NCBI GenBank assembly: GCA_950295325.1
Contig: OX485803.1
Location: 33,409,554 to 33,473,553, forward strand
Length of the DNA: 64,000 bases
Reading direction: 5' to 3'
DNA from: Polytrichum commune
Taxonomy: Eukaryota; Streptophyta; Polytrichopsida; Polytrichales; Polytrichaceae
A program made the position numbers and the translations under genes. The notes under the pieces are model-generated. The model had not been told where the DNA came from, ran no database searches, and saw nothing but the letters and a program-made list of their open reading frames with translations. This document shows, in pieces, positions 28,204 through 39,165 of the stretch; within the stretch, counting starts at the first letter, position 1, and each line of letters starts with the position of its first letter.

Positions 28204-31200
28204 ATGGCTTCTAGTGAGGGCGATGGCCACATCACGCTCGACAAGTTCGGCGGCGACAACTTCAACCTCTACAAGTTCAAGTTGGAGATGGTGATGTCCA
28301 CCAAAGACCTTTGGGAGATCGTGGAGGGTTCGGAGTTGCCGCCACCGTCCACGGCGAGCGACGAGGTGAAGAAGGCGTACGAGCGTCGATGCAAGAAAGC
28401 CTTCGCCATCATTGCCACGAGCTTGGTGGACAAGGAGTTGGCGCACATCAAAGGGTGTAAAGGACCGGCGGAAGCGTGGAAGACGTTGTGCAACATCCAC
28501 GAAACCAAAAGCTTGTCCAACATCTTGTTCATTAGGCGCAAGTTTTTCACCATCAAGATGGACGAAGGCGCCGACATCCTCGACCACATCAACAAGGTAA
28601 AATCTCTCGCCGACCAACTCACATGCTTGGAGGTGCCAATGAAGGACGAGGATGTGGTCATGACCTTGCTCGATAGCCTACCGCCTTCATTCGACCATTT
28701 GATCACGGCGTTGGAGACGCGCCCCATGAAGGAGCTCACGTTGGATTTCATCACCGCACGTCTCATGCACGAGGTGTCCAAGAGGAAGGAGAAGGAGCCT
28801 CAAGGAGACGATGCGGCCATGTTGTCCCGCCAACCTCGCACGTTCGACAACAACGAGAGGCGAGGCGACGGCCCGAGGTGCTACAATTGTGGTAAGTTGG
28901 GCCACCTCGCTCGCAATTGTCGATTGAAACGCAAGGTGAATGCCAACGTCGCGAGGTCGAGCGATGATTTTGCATTTGTTGTGAGAGATGGGGCGTCTAA
29001 AACCTCCACCACTAGATGGATAGTTGATTCGGGGGCCTCGAACCACATGACACCGCATAAGCAATTTTTCGACACGTACGAATCCATTTCGGGCCGTAAA
29101 GTGTTTATGGGTGACAATGGCATCGTAGAGGTCCTAGGCAAAGGCTCCATCCTAGTGGAAACACGTGTGAAGGGTCGTGCACGGAGCATTAGAATGCACG
29201 ACGTGCTTCACGTGCCCGACTTGCATTCCAACTTGCTTTCGGTGAGCAAACTCATATCGCGGGGTTTGAAAGTGCATTTCAACACGTTGGGATGCGTGGT
29301 GAGGGCGAGCAACGGCGAGATGTTGGCCGTGGCGTCGTTGGAGTCCAATTTGTACCAATTGGACACGAAGGTGATGCATGAGGCCGAAACGAGTTCTTTG
29401 GCGCATTCGGAGGCCGACTCGCATCCTTTGGAGCTTTGGCACAAGAGGTTGGGGCATCTCAACGCCAATAGCGTGAAATCGCTCCAAACCATGGTGAGCG
29501 GCATGGACGTGCGAGCGGTGCCCAACGACGTGCATTCGTTCGCGTGCGAAGGATGCGTCCAAGGCAAGCAAGCGAGGCGTCCGTTTCCCACGGAGGGAGG
29601 CACCCGCGCCACCAAGATCTTGGAGCTCGTGCATTCCGACGTGTGCGGGCCGATGAAAACGCCGTCCATCGGAGGCGCAAGGTATTTTCTCACCTTCATC
29701 GACGATTTTTCGCGCAAGATTTGGGTGTATGTGCTCAAATCCAAGAGCGAGGTGTTGGCAAGGTTCAAAGAATGGAAAACCTTGGTGGAGAGGCAATCGG
29801 AACACGTAGTGAAGGTCCTTAGGACGGATAACGGCGGGGAATACATTTCTAAGGCATTCGATGATTTTTTAAGCAAACATGGCATCGCACGCCAAAATTC
29901 TTCACCTTACACGCCGCAACAAAACGGGGTGGCCGAACGGGCCAATCGCACCATCGTGGAGATGGCACGGTCCATGATTCATGCCCAACGCCTCGGCCAC
30001 GAATTTTGGGCGGAGGCGGTGTGCAATGCGGTGTACGTGCGCAACCGGTGTCCCACGAAGGCCGTGGAAGGTAAGACGCCCGAGGAAGCGTGGAGCGGGA
30101 GGATGCCGCACGTGTCCCACATGCGCGTGTTCGGTTGCGTGGCTTATGCGAAGGTGCCGGATCAACGGCGGACGAAGTTGGACGCCAAGGGCGTCAAGTG
30201 TTTGTTCCTCGGATATTGCGAAGGCACGAAGGCGTACCGGCTCATTTGCTTGGAGACGAAGAAAATCATCAAGAGTCCGGACGTGGTGTTTTTCGAGGAC
30301 AAAACGCATTTGGAGGATTGTCCAAGTGGGAGCGTTGGCGAAACACCGGCGGTCAAGGTGGACATATCCGCCAAATCGGACGTGGACGAGTCGGAGGCCA
30401 ACGGCGACGATCCTTTGGAGGCGCTCGACATCGAGGAGGAGGAGGATGCGGAGGCCAACATTCCGGCCACGAAATCCACTCGTAGCGCGGAGGCATCGAA
30501 ACTTGACTACGGTAAGAAACCCGCAACCAAAGCACCTCCACCACCGCAACATAGCAATGAAACCATGGGCCATTCTAGGTATCCGGATAGGGCACGCAAA
30601 CCGCTCGGGGAATGGTGGAAGAACCACATTCCGCCGCCCCAAGACAAAGAGCATGCAAACATGGCAACCATCGGGGAACCTAGAAATGTGAGAGAGGCCA
30701 TTGAATCGAGTGATGCGAGCGAGTGGGAGTTGGCTATGCAAGAGGAGTTCGAATCTCTCATTGCCAACGGCACGTGGGAGTTAACTCCGTTGCCGAAGGG
30801 CCGCAAGGCCGTGAAGTGCAAATGGGTGTTTAAAACGAAAAAAGATGCGAGAGGCGTGGTGGTTCGTTTCAAAGCAAGGTTAGTAGCAAAGGGGTGCTCG
30901 CAAGTGGAAGGCGTAGACTTTAGCGAAACCTTTGCACCGGTGGCCAAATTCAACACCATTCGAGTCATACTCGCATTGGCGGCGGCCATGGGCTTGGAGA
31001 TACATCAAATGGACGTGAAGACCGCATTCTTGAACGGCGAATTGGACGTGGTGATCTACATGGAGCAACCGGAGGGGTTCGTGCAAAAAGGCCGAGAGCA
31101 TCTCGTATGCAAGTTGAGGAAAACGCTCTACGGATTGAAGCAATCCGGACGAGCATGGTACGAATGCATTCACGTGTTCTTCGTGAACAAAGGCTTTACG

Positions 31201-32265
31201 AGGAGCCATGCGGATCACTCGTTGTATGTTTTGCAAACTTGCAACTACATTGTAATTGTCATCATATATGTGGACGACCTCGTGATTTTGTCGGACGACG
31301 TGGACATGATCAACGAGTTGAAGGCTAGCCTCGAGCGCGAATTCGAGATGAGCGACCTCGGCGAGTTGAATTTCTTCCTCGGCGTTCATTTCGAGAGGGA
31401 TAGGAGGTCGCGCACCATCACCATGCATCAACGAAGCTACATCGAAACCATTTTGGAGCGATTCGGCATGAGTGATTGCAAGCCCATCGCAACCCCGCTC
31501 GACACCAAGACATCGTTGCCGAAGCTTTCGGATGACGAGCACGAAGAGCATTTGCATGAAATGAAGGACGTTCCATACCAAGAGGCGGTGGGGTCGTTGA
31601 TGTACGCAATGGTGGCCACAAGACCGGACCTCGCATTTGCGGTAAGCGTGGTAAGCCGCTATATGTCGAAACCGGGTCCGATGCATTGGATGGCGGTCAA
31701 ACGGATCATGCGCTACTTGAAGGGCACCTTAGATATGAAGTTGCGCATCGGAGGCAATCATATTAACGTCAAAGGGTATTCGGATGCGGATTGGGCCGGC
31801 GATGTGGAAAACCGTAGGTCCACGTCCGGGTACGTATTCTTTGTCGGAGAGGGAGCCGTTTCGTGGAATAGCAAACGGCAACAAACGGTGGCACAATCAA
31901 CAATGGAGGCGGAGTACATGGCCATGAACCGATGCACGAGGGAGGCCATTTGGCTAAGGCAATTAATGGAGGATGTAGGTTGTGTACAAGAAGAGGCCAC
32001 GACCATCATGTGCGACAACCAAGGTTCTATGGCATTAGCTAAGAACCCAACCAACCATGATAGGTCGAAGCATATAGATGTGCAACACCATTTCATTAGA
32101 GAAAAGATTGAAAACAAAATTGTAGAGTTAGAATATTGTCCAACGCAATATATGGTAGCGGACATTCTAACAAAGGCTTTAGCGAGAGATAGGCATGAGG
32201 GGTTAAGTAAAATAATGGGGTTGGAGTACAATGCCACCTCGCAAAGTGGGAGTATTGGAAGATAG
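28204..32265 (+). CDS. E9 gag-pol polyprotein (Copia, subfamily A)
   Basis: Uninterrupted 1353-codon ORF starting at AAAATGGCT and ending with TAG in the 3' LTR. The full domain series is present: UBN2-type Gag, CYNCGKLGHLARNC, DSGASNHMTP, HKRLGHLN, integrase HSDVCGPM/RTDNGGEY/NGVAERAN, RT YVDDL, RNase H. Private changes include NTLGCVV for NSLGCVV, GELNFFLGVHFER for GELHFFLG, and EALDIEEEE in the linker. The pre-gag leader with hairpin is at 28090-28203. It is the coding part of a forward element whose array is split by E10, and whose 5' LTR is either L7 (if E7 and E9 are one element) or is lost. Confidence 0.95.
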   Translation: MASSEGDGHITLDKFGGDNFNLYKFKLEMVMSTKDLWEIVEGSELPPPSTASDEVKKAYERRCKKAFAIIATSLVDKELAHIKGCKGPAEAWKTLCNIHETKSLSNILFIRRKFFTIKMDEGADILDHINKVKSLADQLTCLEVPMKDEDVVMTLLDSLPPSFDHLITALETRPMKELTLDFITARLMHEVSKRKEKEPQGDDAAMLSRQPRTFDNNERRGDGPRCYNCGKLGHLARNCRLKRKVNANVARSSDDFAFVVRDGASKTSTTRWIVDSGASNHMTPHKQFFDTYESISGRKVFMGDNGIVEVLGKGSILVETRVKGRARSIRMHDVLHVPDLHSNLLSVSKLISRGLKVHFNTLGCVVRASNGEMLAVASLESNLYQLDTKVMHEAETSSLAHSEADSHPLELWHKRLGHLNANSVKSLQTMVSGMDVRAVPNDVHSFACEGCVQGKQARRPFPTEGGTRATKILELVHSDVCGPMKTPSIGGARYFLTFIDDFSRKIWVYVLKSKSEVLARFKEWKTLVERQSEHVVKVLRTDNGGEYISKAFDDFLSKHGIARQNSSPYTPQQNGVAERANRTIVEMARSMIHAQRLGHEFWAEAVCNAVYVRNRCPTKAVEGKTPEEAWSGRMPHVSHMRVFGCVAYAKVPDQRRTKLDAKGVKCLFLGYCEGTKAYRLICLETKKIIKSPDVVFFEDKTHLEDCPSGSVGETPAVKVDISAKSDVDESEANGDDPLEALDIEEEEDAEANIPATKSTRSAEASKLDYGKKPATKAPPPPQHSNETMGHSRYPDRARKPLGEWWKNHIPPPQDKEHANMATIGEPRNVREAIESSDASEWELAMQEEFESLIANGTWELTPLPKGRKAVKCKWVFKTKKDARGVVVRFKARLVAKGCSQVEGVDFSETFAPVAKFNTIRVILALAAAMGLEIHQMDVKTAFLNGELDVVIYMEQPEGFVQKGREHLVCKLRKTLYGLKQSGRAWYECIHVFFVNKGFTRSHADHSLYVLQTCNYIVIVIIYVDDLVILSDDVDMINELKASLEREFEMSDLGELNFFLGVHFERDRRSRTITMHQRSYIETILERFGMSDCKPIATPLDTKTSLPKLSDDEHEEHLHEMKDVPYQEAVGSLMYAMVATRPDLAFAVSVVSRYMSKPGPMHWMAVKRIMRYLKGTLDMKLRIGGNHINVKGYSDADWAGDVENRRSTSGYVFFVGEGAVSWNSKRQQTVAQSTMEAEYMAMNRCTREAIWLRQLMEDVGCVQEEATTIMCDNQGSMALAKNPTNHDRSKHIDVQHHFIREKIENKIVELEYCPTQYMVADILTKALARDRHEGLSKIMGLEYNATSQSGSIGR

Positions 32266-32444
32266 TGTTAGGTTGCAACGGTGACATTGTCCCATATGGG
32301 TTGTCTACGCTGGTCCTAACCCATACATATAAATAAAGGCATAAGGGGAGGAGCTAATCACTCTCTCCATTGTATGCAACCATTGTGTATTGTGTTCTTG
32401 CTTGCTACGCTGATCTCTTTGCTTCTTCCTCTCATTTCCCAATA
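32253..32444 (+). repeat. L12: 3' LTR of E9
   Basis: 192-bp forward LTR; right flank GCGCC lies in the integrase region of E11, not matching the TTTCT left of L7. Confidence 0.94.
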
Positions 32445-33919
32445 GCGCCCCCGATGGACGCCGTTTTCATCGGCCCGCACACGTCGGAATGCACGAGCTC
32501 CAAGATCTTGGTGGCGCGGGTGCCTCCGTCCGTGGGGAATGGTCGCCTCGCTTGTTTGCCCTCCACACATCCTTCGCACGCGAAGGAATGCACGTCGCCT
32601 TGCGCCGCTCCCACGTCCATCCCGCTCACCATGCTTTGGAGCATTTTCACGCTATTGGCGTTGAGATGCCCCAACCTCTTGTGCCAAAGCTCCAAAGGAT
32701 GCGAGTTGGCCTCGGAATGCGCCAAAGAACTCGTTTCGGCCCCATTCAACACGTTGGTGTCCAATTGGTACAAATTGGACTCCAACGACGCCACGCCCAA
32801 CATCTCGCCGTTGCTCGCCCTCACCATGCATCCCAACGAGTTGAAATGCACTTTCAAACCCCTCGAAATGAGCTTGCTCACCGAAAGCAAGTTGGAATGC
32901 ATTTTCGGCACATGAAGCACGTCGTGCATTCTAATGCTCCGCACACAGCCTTTCACGCGTGTTTCCACTAGTATGGAGCCTTTGCCTACGGCCTCTACCA
33001 TGCCGTTATCACCCATAAACACTTTGCGACCCGTGACGGGTTCGTAAGTGTCGAAAAAATGCTTATGTGGTGTCATGTGTTGCGAGGCCCCCGAATCCAC
33101 GATCCATCTAGTGGCGGACGTTTTAGACGCCCCATCTCTCGCTACAAATGCAAAATCATCACTCGACGTTGCCATGTTTGCGTTCACCTTGCGTTTCATT
33201 CGACAATTACGAGCAATGTGGCCCAACTTACCACAATTGTAGCACCTCGGGCCGTCGCCGCGCCTCTCGTTGTTGTCGAACGCTCGAGGTTGGCGGGACA
33301 ACATGGCCGCATCGTCGCCTTGAGGCTCCTTCTCCTTCCTCTTGGACACCTCGTGCATGAGACGTGCGATGATGAAGTCCAACTTGAGCTCCGAAATGGG
33401 GCGCGTCTCCAATGCGGTGATCAAATGCTCGAACGAGGGTGGTAGGCTATCGAGCAAGGTCATGACCACGTCCTCGTCCTTCATAGGCACCTCCAAGCAC
33501 GTGAGTTGGTCCGCAAGAGATTTTACCTTGTTGATGTGCGTGAGGATGTCGTCGCCCTCGTCCATCTTGATGGTGAAGAACTTGCGCCTTATGAACAAGA
33601 TGTTGGACAAGCTTTTGGTTTCGTGGATGTTGCACAAGGTCTTCCACGCTTCCGCGGGTCCCTTGCATCCTTTGATGTGCGCCAACTCCTTGTCCACCAA
33701 ACTCATGGCAATGATGGCGAAGGCTTTCTTGCATCGTCGCTCGTACGCCTTCTTGACTTCGTCGCTCGCCGTAGAAGGCGGTGGCAACTCCGAACCATCC
33801 ACGATCTCCCAAAGATCTTTGGTGGACATGGCCATCTCCAATTTAAACTTATAGAGGTTGAAGTTCTCGCCACCGAACTTGTCAACCGATATAAGTCCAT
33901 CGTTTTCCCTAGAAGCCAT
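32445..33919 (-). pseudogene. E11: Copia gag, protease and start of integrase, subfamily B, truncated
   Basis: Reverse-strand open frame of about 491 codons from the ATG at 33917-33919 (MASRENDGLISVDKF). It includes CCHC CYNCGKLGHIARNC, protease DSGASQHMTP, HKRLGHLN and CEGCVEGKQ. It breaks at IGGA just past the first integrase Asp, cut by L12. It retains its leader (33920-34034), 4.8 repeats (34035-34610), primer site (34838-34851) and 5' LTR L13. The downstream three fifths of pol are absent, so it is not autonomous. It overlaps E5 in element coordinates for over 1 kb and cannot be E5's missing half. Confidence 0.93.
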
Positions 33920-34034
33920 TTTCAAAGCGAATGCAAGCTCCCACTCACTCAATGTAGTACAAGGGCTTAGAAACCCTCAAGGAAGTTTAGAAAATGATTT
34001 TAAACTTTGGAATTAATTCAAGGTTCTCACACAT

Positions 34035-34610
34035 TCAAGTCAGCACCTTTCCACTCCAAAGCTAAGCCAAATAACTATATAACCATCAAAAAACCCACAA
34101 CTAAGCTTTTTGGAACTCAAAACACCTCAAAGTTAGTTTTGAATGGATGGATCTCTCAAGTCAGCACCTTTCCACTCCAAAACTAAGCTTAATAACTATA
34201 TAACCATCAAAAAGCCACAACTAAGCCTTTTGGAACTCAAAACACCTCAAAGTTAGTCTTGAATGGATGGATCTCTCAAGTCAGCACCTTTCCACTCCAA
34301 AACTAAGCTTAATAACTACATAACCATCAAAAAGCCATACTTAAGCCTTTTGGAACTCAAAACACCTCAAAGTAAGCATAGAATGGATGGATCTCTCAAG
34401 TCAGCACCTTTCCACTCCAAAACTAAGCTTAATAACTACATAACCATCAAAAAGCCACACCTAAGCCTTTTGGAACTCAAAACACCTCAAAGTTAGCATA
34501 GAATGGATGGATCTCTCAAGTCAGCACCTTTCCACTCCAAAACTAAGCTTAATAACTACATAACCGTCAAAAAGCCACACCTAAGCCTTTTGGAACTCAA
34601 AACACCTCAA
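34035..34610 (-). repeat. Type-1 120-bp tandem array of E11 (4.8 units)
   Basis: Reverse orientation. The unit next to gag has an extra C in AAAAAACCC. Confidence 0.95.
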
Positions 34611-34851
34611 ACCCTCAAAATGCGAATCGATCTCACATAAACATTCAAGATACAATGAACCTCAACCTAACGTGTCCTCCACGCTGGTCCAAGTGTCCAA
34701 GAATGCTCCAAGGCGCTCCAAAAGTGCTCCAAAACTCCAAAACTCCACCAAAAGCTTGAAACACCTCCAAATCGCCTCCGATCAGATCCGGCTCTCTCCT
34801 ACCTCTTCCTAAGTTGATCTCTAAGCTCTAAAGCAAAGTGGGCCCATAACC
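34611..34851 (-). other. E11 leader and primer-binding site
   Basis: Common leader; GTGGGCCCATAACC at 34838-34851 is the primer site on the reverse strand. Confidence 0.78.
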
Positions 34852-35043
34852 TATTGGGAAATGAGAGGAAGAAGCAAAGAGATCAGCGTAGCAAGCAAGA
34901 ACACAATACACAATGGTTGCATACAATGGAGAGAGTGATTAGCTCCTCCCCTTATGCCTTTATTTATATGTATGGGTTAGGACCAGCGTAGACAACCCAT
35001 ATGGGACAATGTCACCGATGCAACCTAACACTATCTTGCAATA
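34852..35043 (-). repeat. L13: 5' LTR of E11
   Basis: 192-bp reverse a-type LTR; right flank AAAAC lies inside an E12 repeat unit. Confidence 0.93.
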
Positions 35044-35716
35044 AAAACTAAGCTTAATAACTACATAACCATCAAAAAGCCACACCTAAGCCTTTTGGAA
35101 CTCAAAACACCTCAAAGTTAGCATAGAATGGATGGATCTCTCAAGTCAGCACCTTTCAACTCCAAAACTAAGCTTAATAACTACATAACCATCAAAAAGC
35201 CACACCTAAGCCTTTTGGAACTCAAAACACCTCAAAGTTAGCATAGAATGGATGGATCTCTCAAGTCAGCACCTTTCCACTCCAAAACTAAGCTTAATAA
35301 CTACATAACCATCAAAAAGTCACAACTAAGCCTTTTGGAACTCAAAACACCTCAAAATAAGCATAGAATGGATGGATCTCTCAAGTCAGCACCTTTCCAC
35401 TCCAAAACTAAGCTTAATAACTACATAACCATCAAAAAGCCAAAACTAAGCCTTTTGGAACTCAAAACACCTCAAAGTTAGTCTTGAATGGATGGATCTC
35501 TCAAGTCAGCACCTTTCCACTCCAAAACTAAGCCAAATAACTAGATAACCATCAAAAAGCCACAACTAAGCCTTTTGGAACTCAAAACACCTCAAAGTTA
35601 GCATAGAATGGATGGATCTCTCAAGTCAGCACCTTTCCACTCCAAAACTAAGCTTAATAACTACATAACCGTCAAAAAGCCACACCTAAGCGTTTTGGAA
35701 CTCAAAACACCTCAAA
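35044..35716 (-). repeat. Type-1 120-bp tandem array of E12 (5.6 units)
   Basis: Reverse repeats cut on the left by L13. They are the only remnant of E12 besides its leader, primer site (35943-35956) and 5' LTR. Confidence 0.95.
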
Positions 35717-35956
35717 CCCTCAAAATGCGAATCGATCTCACATAAACACTCAAGATACAATGAACCTCAACCTAAGGTGTCCTCCGCGCTGGTCCAAGTG
35801 TCCAAGAATGCTCCAAGGCGCTCCAAAAGTGGTCCAAAACTCCAAAACTCCACCAAAAGCTTGAAACACCTCCAAATCGCCTCCGATCAGATCCGGCTCT
35901 CTCCTACCTCTTCCTAAGTTGATCTCTAAGCTCTAAAGCAAAGTGGGCCCATAACC
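35717..35956 (-). other. E12 leader and primer-binding site
   Basis: Common leader with the variant CTCCGCGCTGG; primer site at 35943-35956. Confidence 0.78.
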
Positions 35957-36146
35957 TATTGAAATGAGAGGAAGAAGCAAAGAGATCAGCGTAGGAAGCA
36001 AGAACACAATACACAATGGTTGCATACAATGGAGAGAGTGATTAGCTCCTCCCCTTATGCCTTTATTTATATGTATGGGTTAGGACCAGCGTAGACGACC
36101 CATATGGGACAATGTCACCGTTGCAACCTAACACTATCTTCCAATA
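35957..36146 (-). repeat. L14: 5' LTR of E12
   Basis: 190-bp reverse LTR lacking two G at its U5 end (TATTGAAATG), a change shared with L17 and L18 of E15. Right flank GGTTT lies in E13 integrase. Confidence 0.92.
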
Positions 36147-37652
36147 GGTTTTCCATTCTTTGAACCTTGCCAACACCTCCTTCTTGGACTTGAGCACGTA
36201 CACCCAAATCTTGCGCGAGAAATTGTCAATGAAGGTGACAAAATACCTTGCGCCCTCGATGGACGCCGTTTTCATCGGCCCGCACACGTCGGAATGCACG
36301 AGCTCCAAGATCTTGGTGGCGCGGGTGCCTCCGTCCGTGGGGAATGGTCGCCTCGCTTGTTTGCCCTCCACACATCCTTCGCATGCGAAGGAATGCACGT
36401 CGCCTTGCGCCGCTCCCACGTCCATCCCGCTCACCATGCTTTGGAGCATTTTCACGCTATTGGCGTTGAGATGCCCCAACCTCTTGTGCCAAAGCTCCAA
36501 AGGATGCGAGTTGGCCTCGGAATGCGCCAACGAATTCGTTTCGGCCCCATTCAACACGTTGGTGTCCAATTGGTACAAATTGGACTCCAACGACGCCACG
36601 CCCAACATCTCGCCGTTGCTCGCCCTCACCACGCATCCCAACGAGTTGAAATGCACTTTCAAACCCCTCGAAATGAGCTTGCTCACCGAAAGCAAGTTGG
36701 AATGCATTTTCGGCACATGAAGCACGTCGTGCATTCTAATGCTCCGCACACGGCCTTTCACGCGTGTTTCCACTAGTATGGAGCCTTTGCCTACGGCATC
36801 TACCATGCTGTTATCACCCATAAACACTTTGCGACCCGTGACGGGTTCGTAAGTGTCGAAAAAATGCTTATGTGGTGTCATGTGTTGCGGGGCCCCCGAA
36901 TCCACGATCCATCTAGTGGCGGACATTTTAGACGCCCCATCTCTCGCTACGAATGCAAAATCATCGCTCGCCCTTGCCATGTTTGCGTTCACCTTGCGTT
37001 TCATTCGACAATTACGAGCAATGTGGCCCAACTTACCACAATTGTAGCACCTCGGGCCGTCGCCGCGCCTCTCGTTGTTGTCGAACGCTCGATGTTGGCG
37101 GGACAACATGGCCGCATCGTCGCCTTGAGGCTCCTTCTCCTTCCTCTTGGACACCTCGTGCATGAGACGTGCGGTGATGAAGTCCAACTTGAGCTCCGAA
37201 ATGGGGCGCGTCTCCAATGCGGTGATCAAATGCTCGAACGAGGGCGGTAGGCTATCGAGCAAGGTCATGACCACGTCCTCGTCCTTCATAGGCACCTCCA
37301 AGCACGTGAGTTGGTCCGCAAGAGATTTTACCTTGTTGATGTGCATGAGGATGTCGTCGCCCTCGTCCATCTTGATGGTGAAGAACTTGCGCCTTATGAA
37401 CAAGATGTTGGACAAGCTTTTGGTTTCGTGGATGTTGCACAAGGTCTTCCACGCTTCCGCGGGTCCCTTGCATCCTTTGATGTGCGCCAACTCCTTGTCC
37501 ACCAAACTCATGGCAATGATGGCGAAGGCTTTCTTGCATCGTCGCTCGTACGCCTTCTTGACTTCGTCGCTCGCCGTAGAAGGTGGTGGCAACTCCGAAC
37601 CATCCACGATCTCCCAAAGATCTTTGGTGGACATGGCCATCTCCAATTTAAA

Positions 37653-37657
37653 CTTAT
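37653..37657. repeat. Target-site duplication of solo LTR L15, left copy
   Basis: CTTAT, repeated at 37851-37855. Confidence 0.95.
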
Positions 37658-37850
37658 TATTGGGAAATGAGAGGAAGAAGCAAAGAGATCAGCGTAGCAA
37701 GCAAGAACACAATACACAATGGTTGCATACAATGGAGAGAGTTGATTAGCTCCTCCCCTTATGCCTTTATTTATATGTATGGGTTAGGACCAGCGTAGAC
37801 AACCCATATGGGACAATGTCACCGATGCAACCTAACACTATCTTGCAATA
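37658..37850 (-). mobile_element. L15: solo LTR in E13 gag, with TSD CTTAT
   Basis: 193-bp reverse a-type LTR (one T inserted in GAGAGTTGATTAGC) with no internal sequence on either side and a perfect 5-bp duplication. It is the product of recombination between the two LTRs of one inserted element. Confidence 0.95.
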
Positions 37851-37922
37851 CTTATAGAGGTTGAAGTTCTCGCCACCGAACTTGTCAACCGATATAAGTC
37901 CATCGTTTTCCCTAGAAGCCAT

Positions 37923-38037
37923 TTTCAAAGCGAATGCAAGCTCCCACTCACTCAATGTAGTACAATGGCTTAGAAACCCTCAAGGAAGTTTAGAAAATGA
38001 TTTTAAACTTTGGAATTAATTCAAGGTTCTCACACAT
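37923..38037 (-). other. E13 pre-gag leader
   Basis: B-type leader with the inverted repeat GAGGG...CCCT variant and AATTAATTCAAGG. Here the base before GGCTTAG is T (ACAATGGC) where other B copies have ACAAGGGC. Confidence 0.65.
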
Positions 38038-38733
38038 TCAAGTCAGCACCTTTCCACTCCAAAGCTAAGCCAAATAACTATATAACCATCAAAAAACCAC
38101 AACTAAGCCTTTTGGAACTCAAAACACCTCAAAGTTAGTTTTGAATGGATGGATCTCTCAAGTCAGCACCTTTCCACTGCAAAACTAAGCTTAATAACTA
38201 TATAACCATCAAAAAGCCACAACTAAGCCTTTTGGAACTCAAAACACCTCAAAGTAAGCGTAGAATGGATGGATCTCTCAAGTCAGCACCTTTCCACTCC
38301 AAAACTAAGCTTAATAACTATATAACCATCAAAAAGCCACACCTAAGCCTTTTGGAACTCAAAACACCTCAAAGTAAGCATAGAATGGATGGATCTCTCA
38401 AGTCAGCACCTTTCCACTCCAAAACTAAGCTTAATAACTATATAACCATCAAAAAGCCACACCTAAGCCTTTTGGAACTCAAAACACCTCAAAGTAAGCA
38501 TAGAATGGATGGATCTCTCAAGTCAGCACCTTTCCACTCCAAAACTAAGCTTAATAACTATATAACCATCAAAAAGCCACAACTAAGCCTTTTGGAACTC
38601 AAAACACCTCAAAGTAAGCATAGAATGGATGGATCTCTCAAGTCAGCACCTTTCCACTCCAAAACTAAGCTTAATAACTATATAACCATCAAAAAGCCAC
38701 AACTAAGCCTTTTGGAACTCTAATCACCTCAAA
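38038..38733 (-). repeat. Type-1 120-bp tandem array of E13 (5.8 units)
   Basis: Reverse array in which all linker segments are TAAGCATAG-like, so the antisense 40-residue frame stays open for 192 codons (38145-38723). Confidence 0.95.
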
Positions 38734-38973
38734 CCCTCAAAATGCGAATCGATCTCACATAAACACTCAAGATACAATGAACCTCAACCTAAGGTGTCCT
38801 CCACGCTGGTCCAAGTGTCCAAGAATGCTCCAAGGCGCTCCAAAAGTGCTCCAAAACTCCAAAACTCCACCAAAAGCTTGAAACACCTCCAAATCGCCTC
38901 CGATCAGATCCGGCTCTCTCCTACCTCCTCCTAAGTTGATCTCTAAGCTCTAAAGCAAAGTGGGCCCATAACC
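38734..38973 (-). other. E13 leader and primer-binding site
   Basis: Common leader; primer site at 38960-38973. Confidence 0.78.
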
Positions 38974-39165
38974 TATTGGGAAATGAGAGTAGAAAGCAAA
39001 GACATCAGCGTAGAAAGGTAGAACACAACACACAAGGATTGCATACAATGGAGAGAGTGATAAGCTCCTCCCCTTATGCCTTTATTTATATGTGTAGGTT
39101 AGGACCAGCCGTGACAACCCATATGGGACAATGTCACCGATGCAACCTAACACTACCTTCCAATA
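38974..39165 (-). repeat. L16: 5' LTR of E13
   Basis: 192-bp reverse b-type LTR (GAGTAGAAAGCAAAGACATC). Right flank ATTGT is in E14 gag, at the same base as the scar in E15. Confidence 0.93.

Larger units (their letters stand above)
36147..37922 (-). pseudogene. E13: Copia gag, protease and partial integrase, subfamily B, split by a solo LTR
   Basis: Reverse-strand coding from the ATG at 37920-37922. It is interrupted by solo LTR L15 (37658-37850) after about the 22nd codon and resumes to 36147, ending at LARFKEWKT in the integrase core before the second catalytic Asp. Both sides of L15 carry CTTAT, so the frame was continuous before. The rest is open. CCHC is intact. The protease reads DSGAPQHMTP, where the Pro after DSGA replaces the usual Ser. 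The 3' side is cut by L14. Leader, repeats and 5' LTR L16 lie to the right. Confidence 0.93.

Noticed and set aside
14682..32444. E7 and E9 as one simple forward element with two clean insertions
   Set aside because: L7 and L12 are nearly identical, but the outer flanks differ (TTTCT versus GCGCC), E8 has unmatched flanks, and 16 bp are missing at its site. A recombined pair fits better, though a single element is not excluded.
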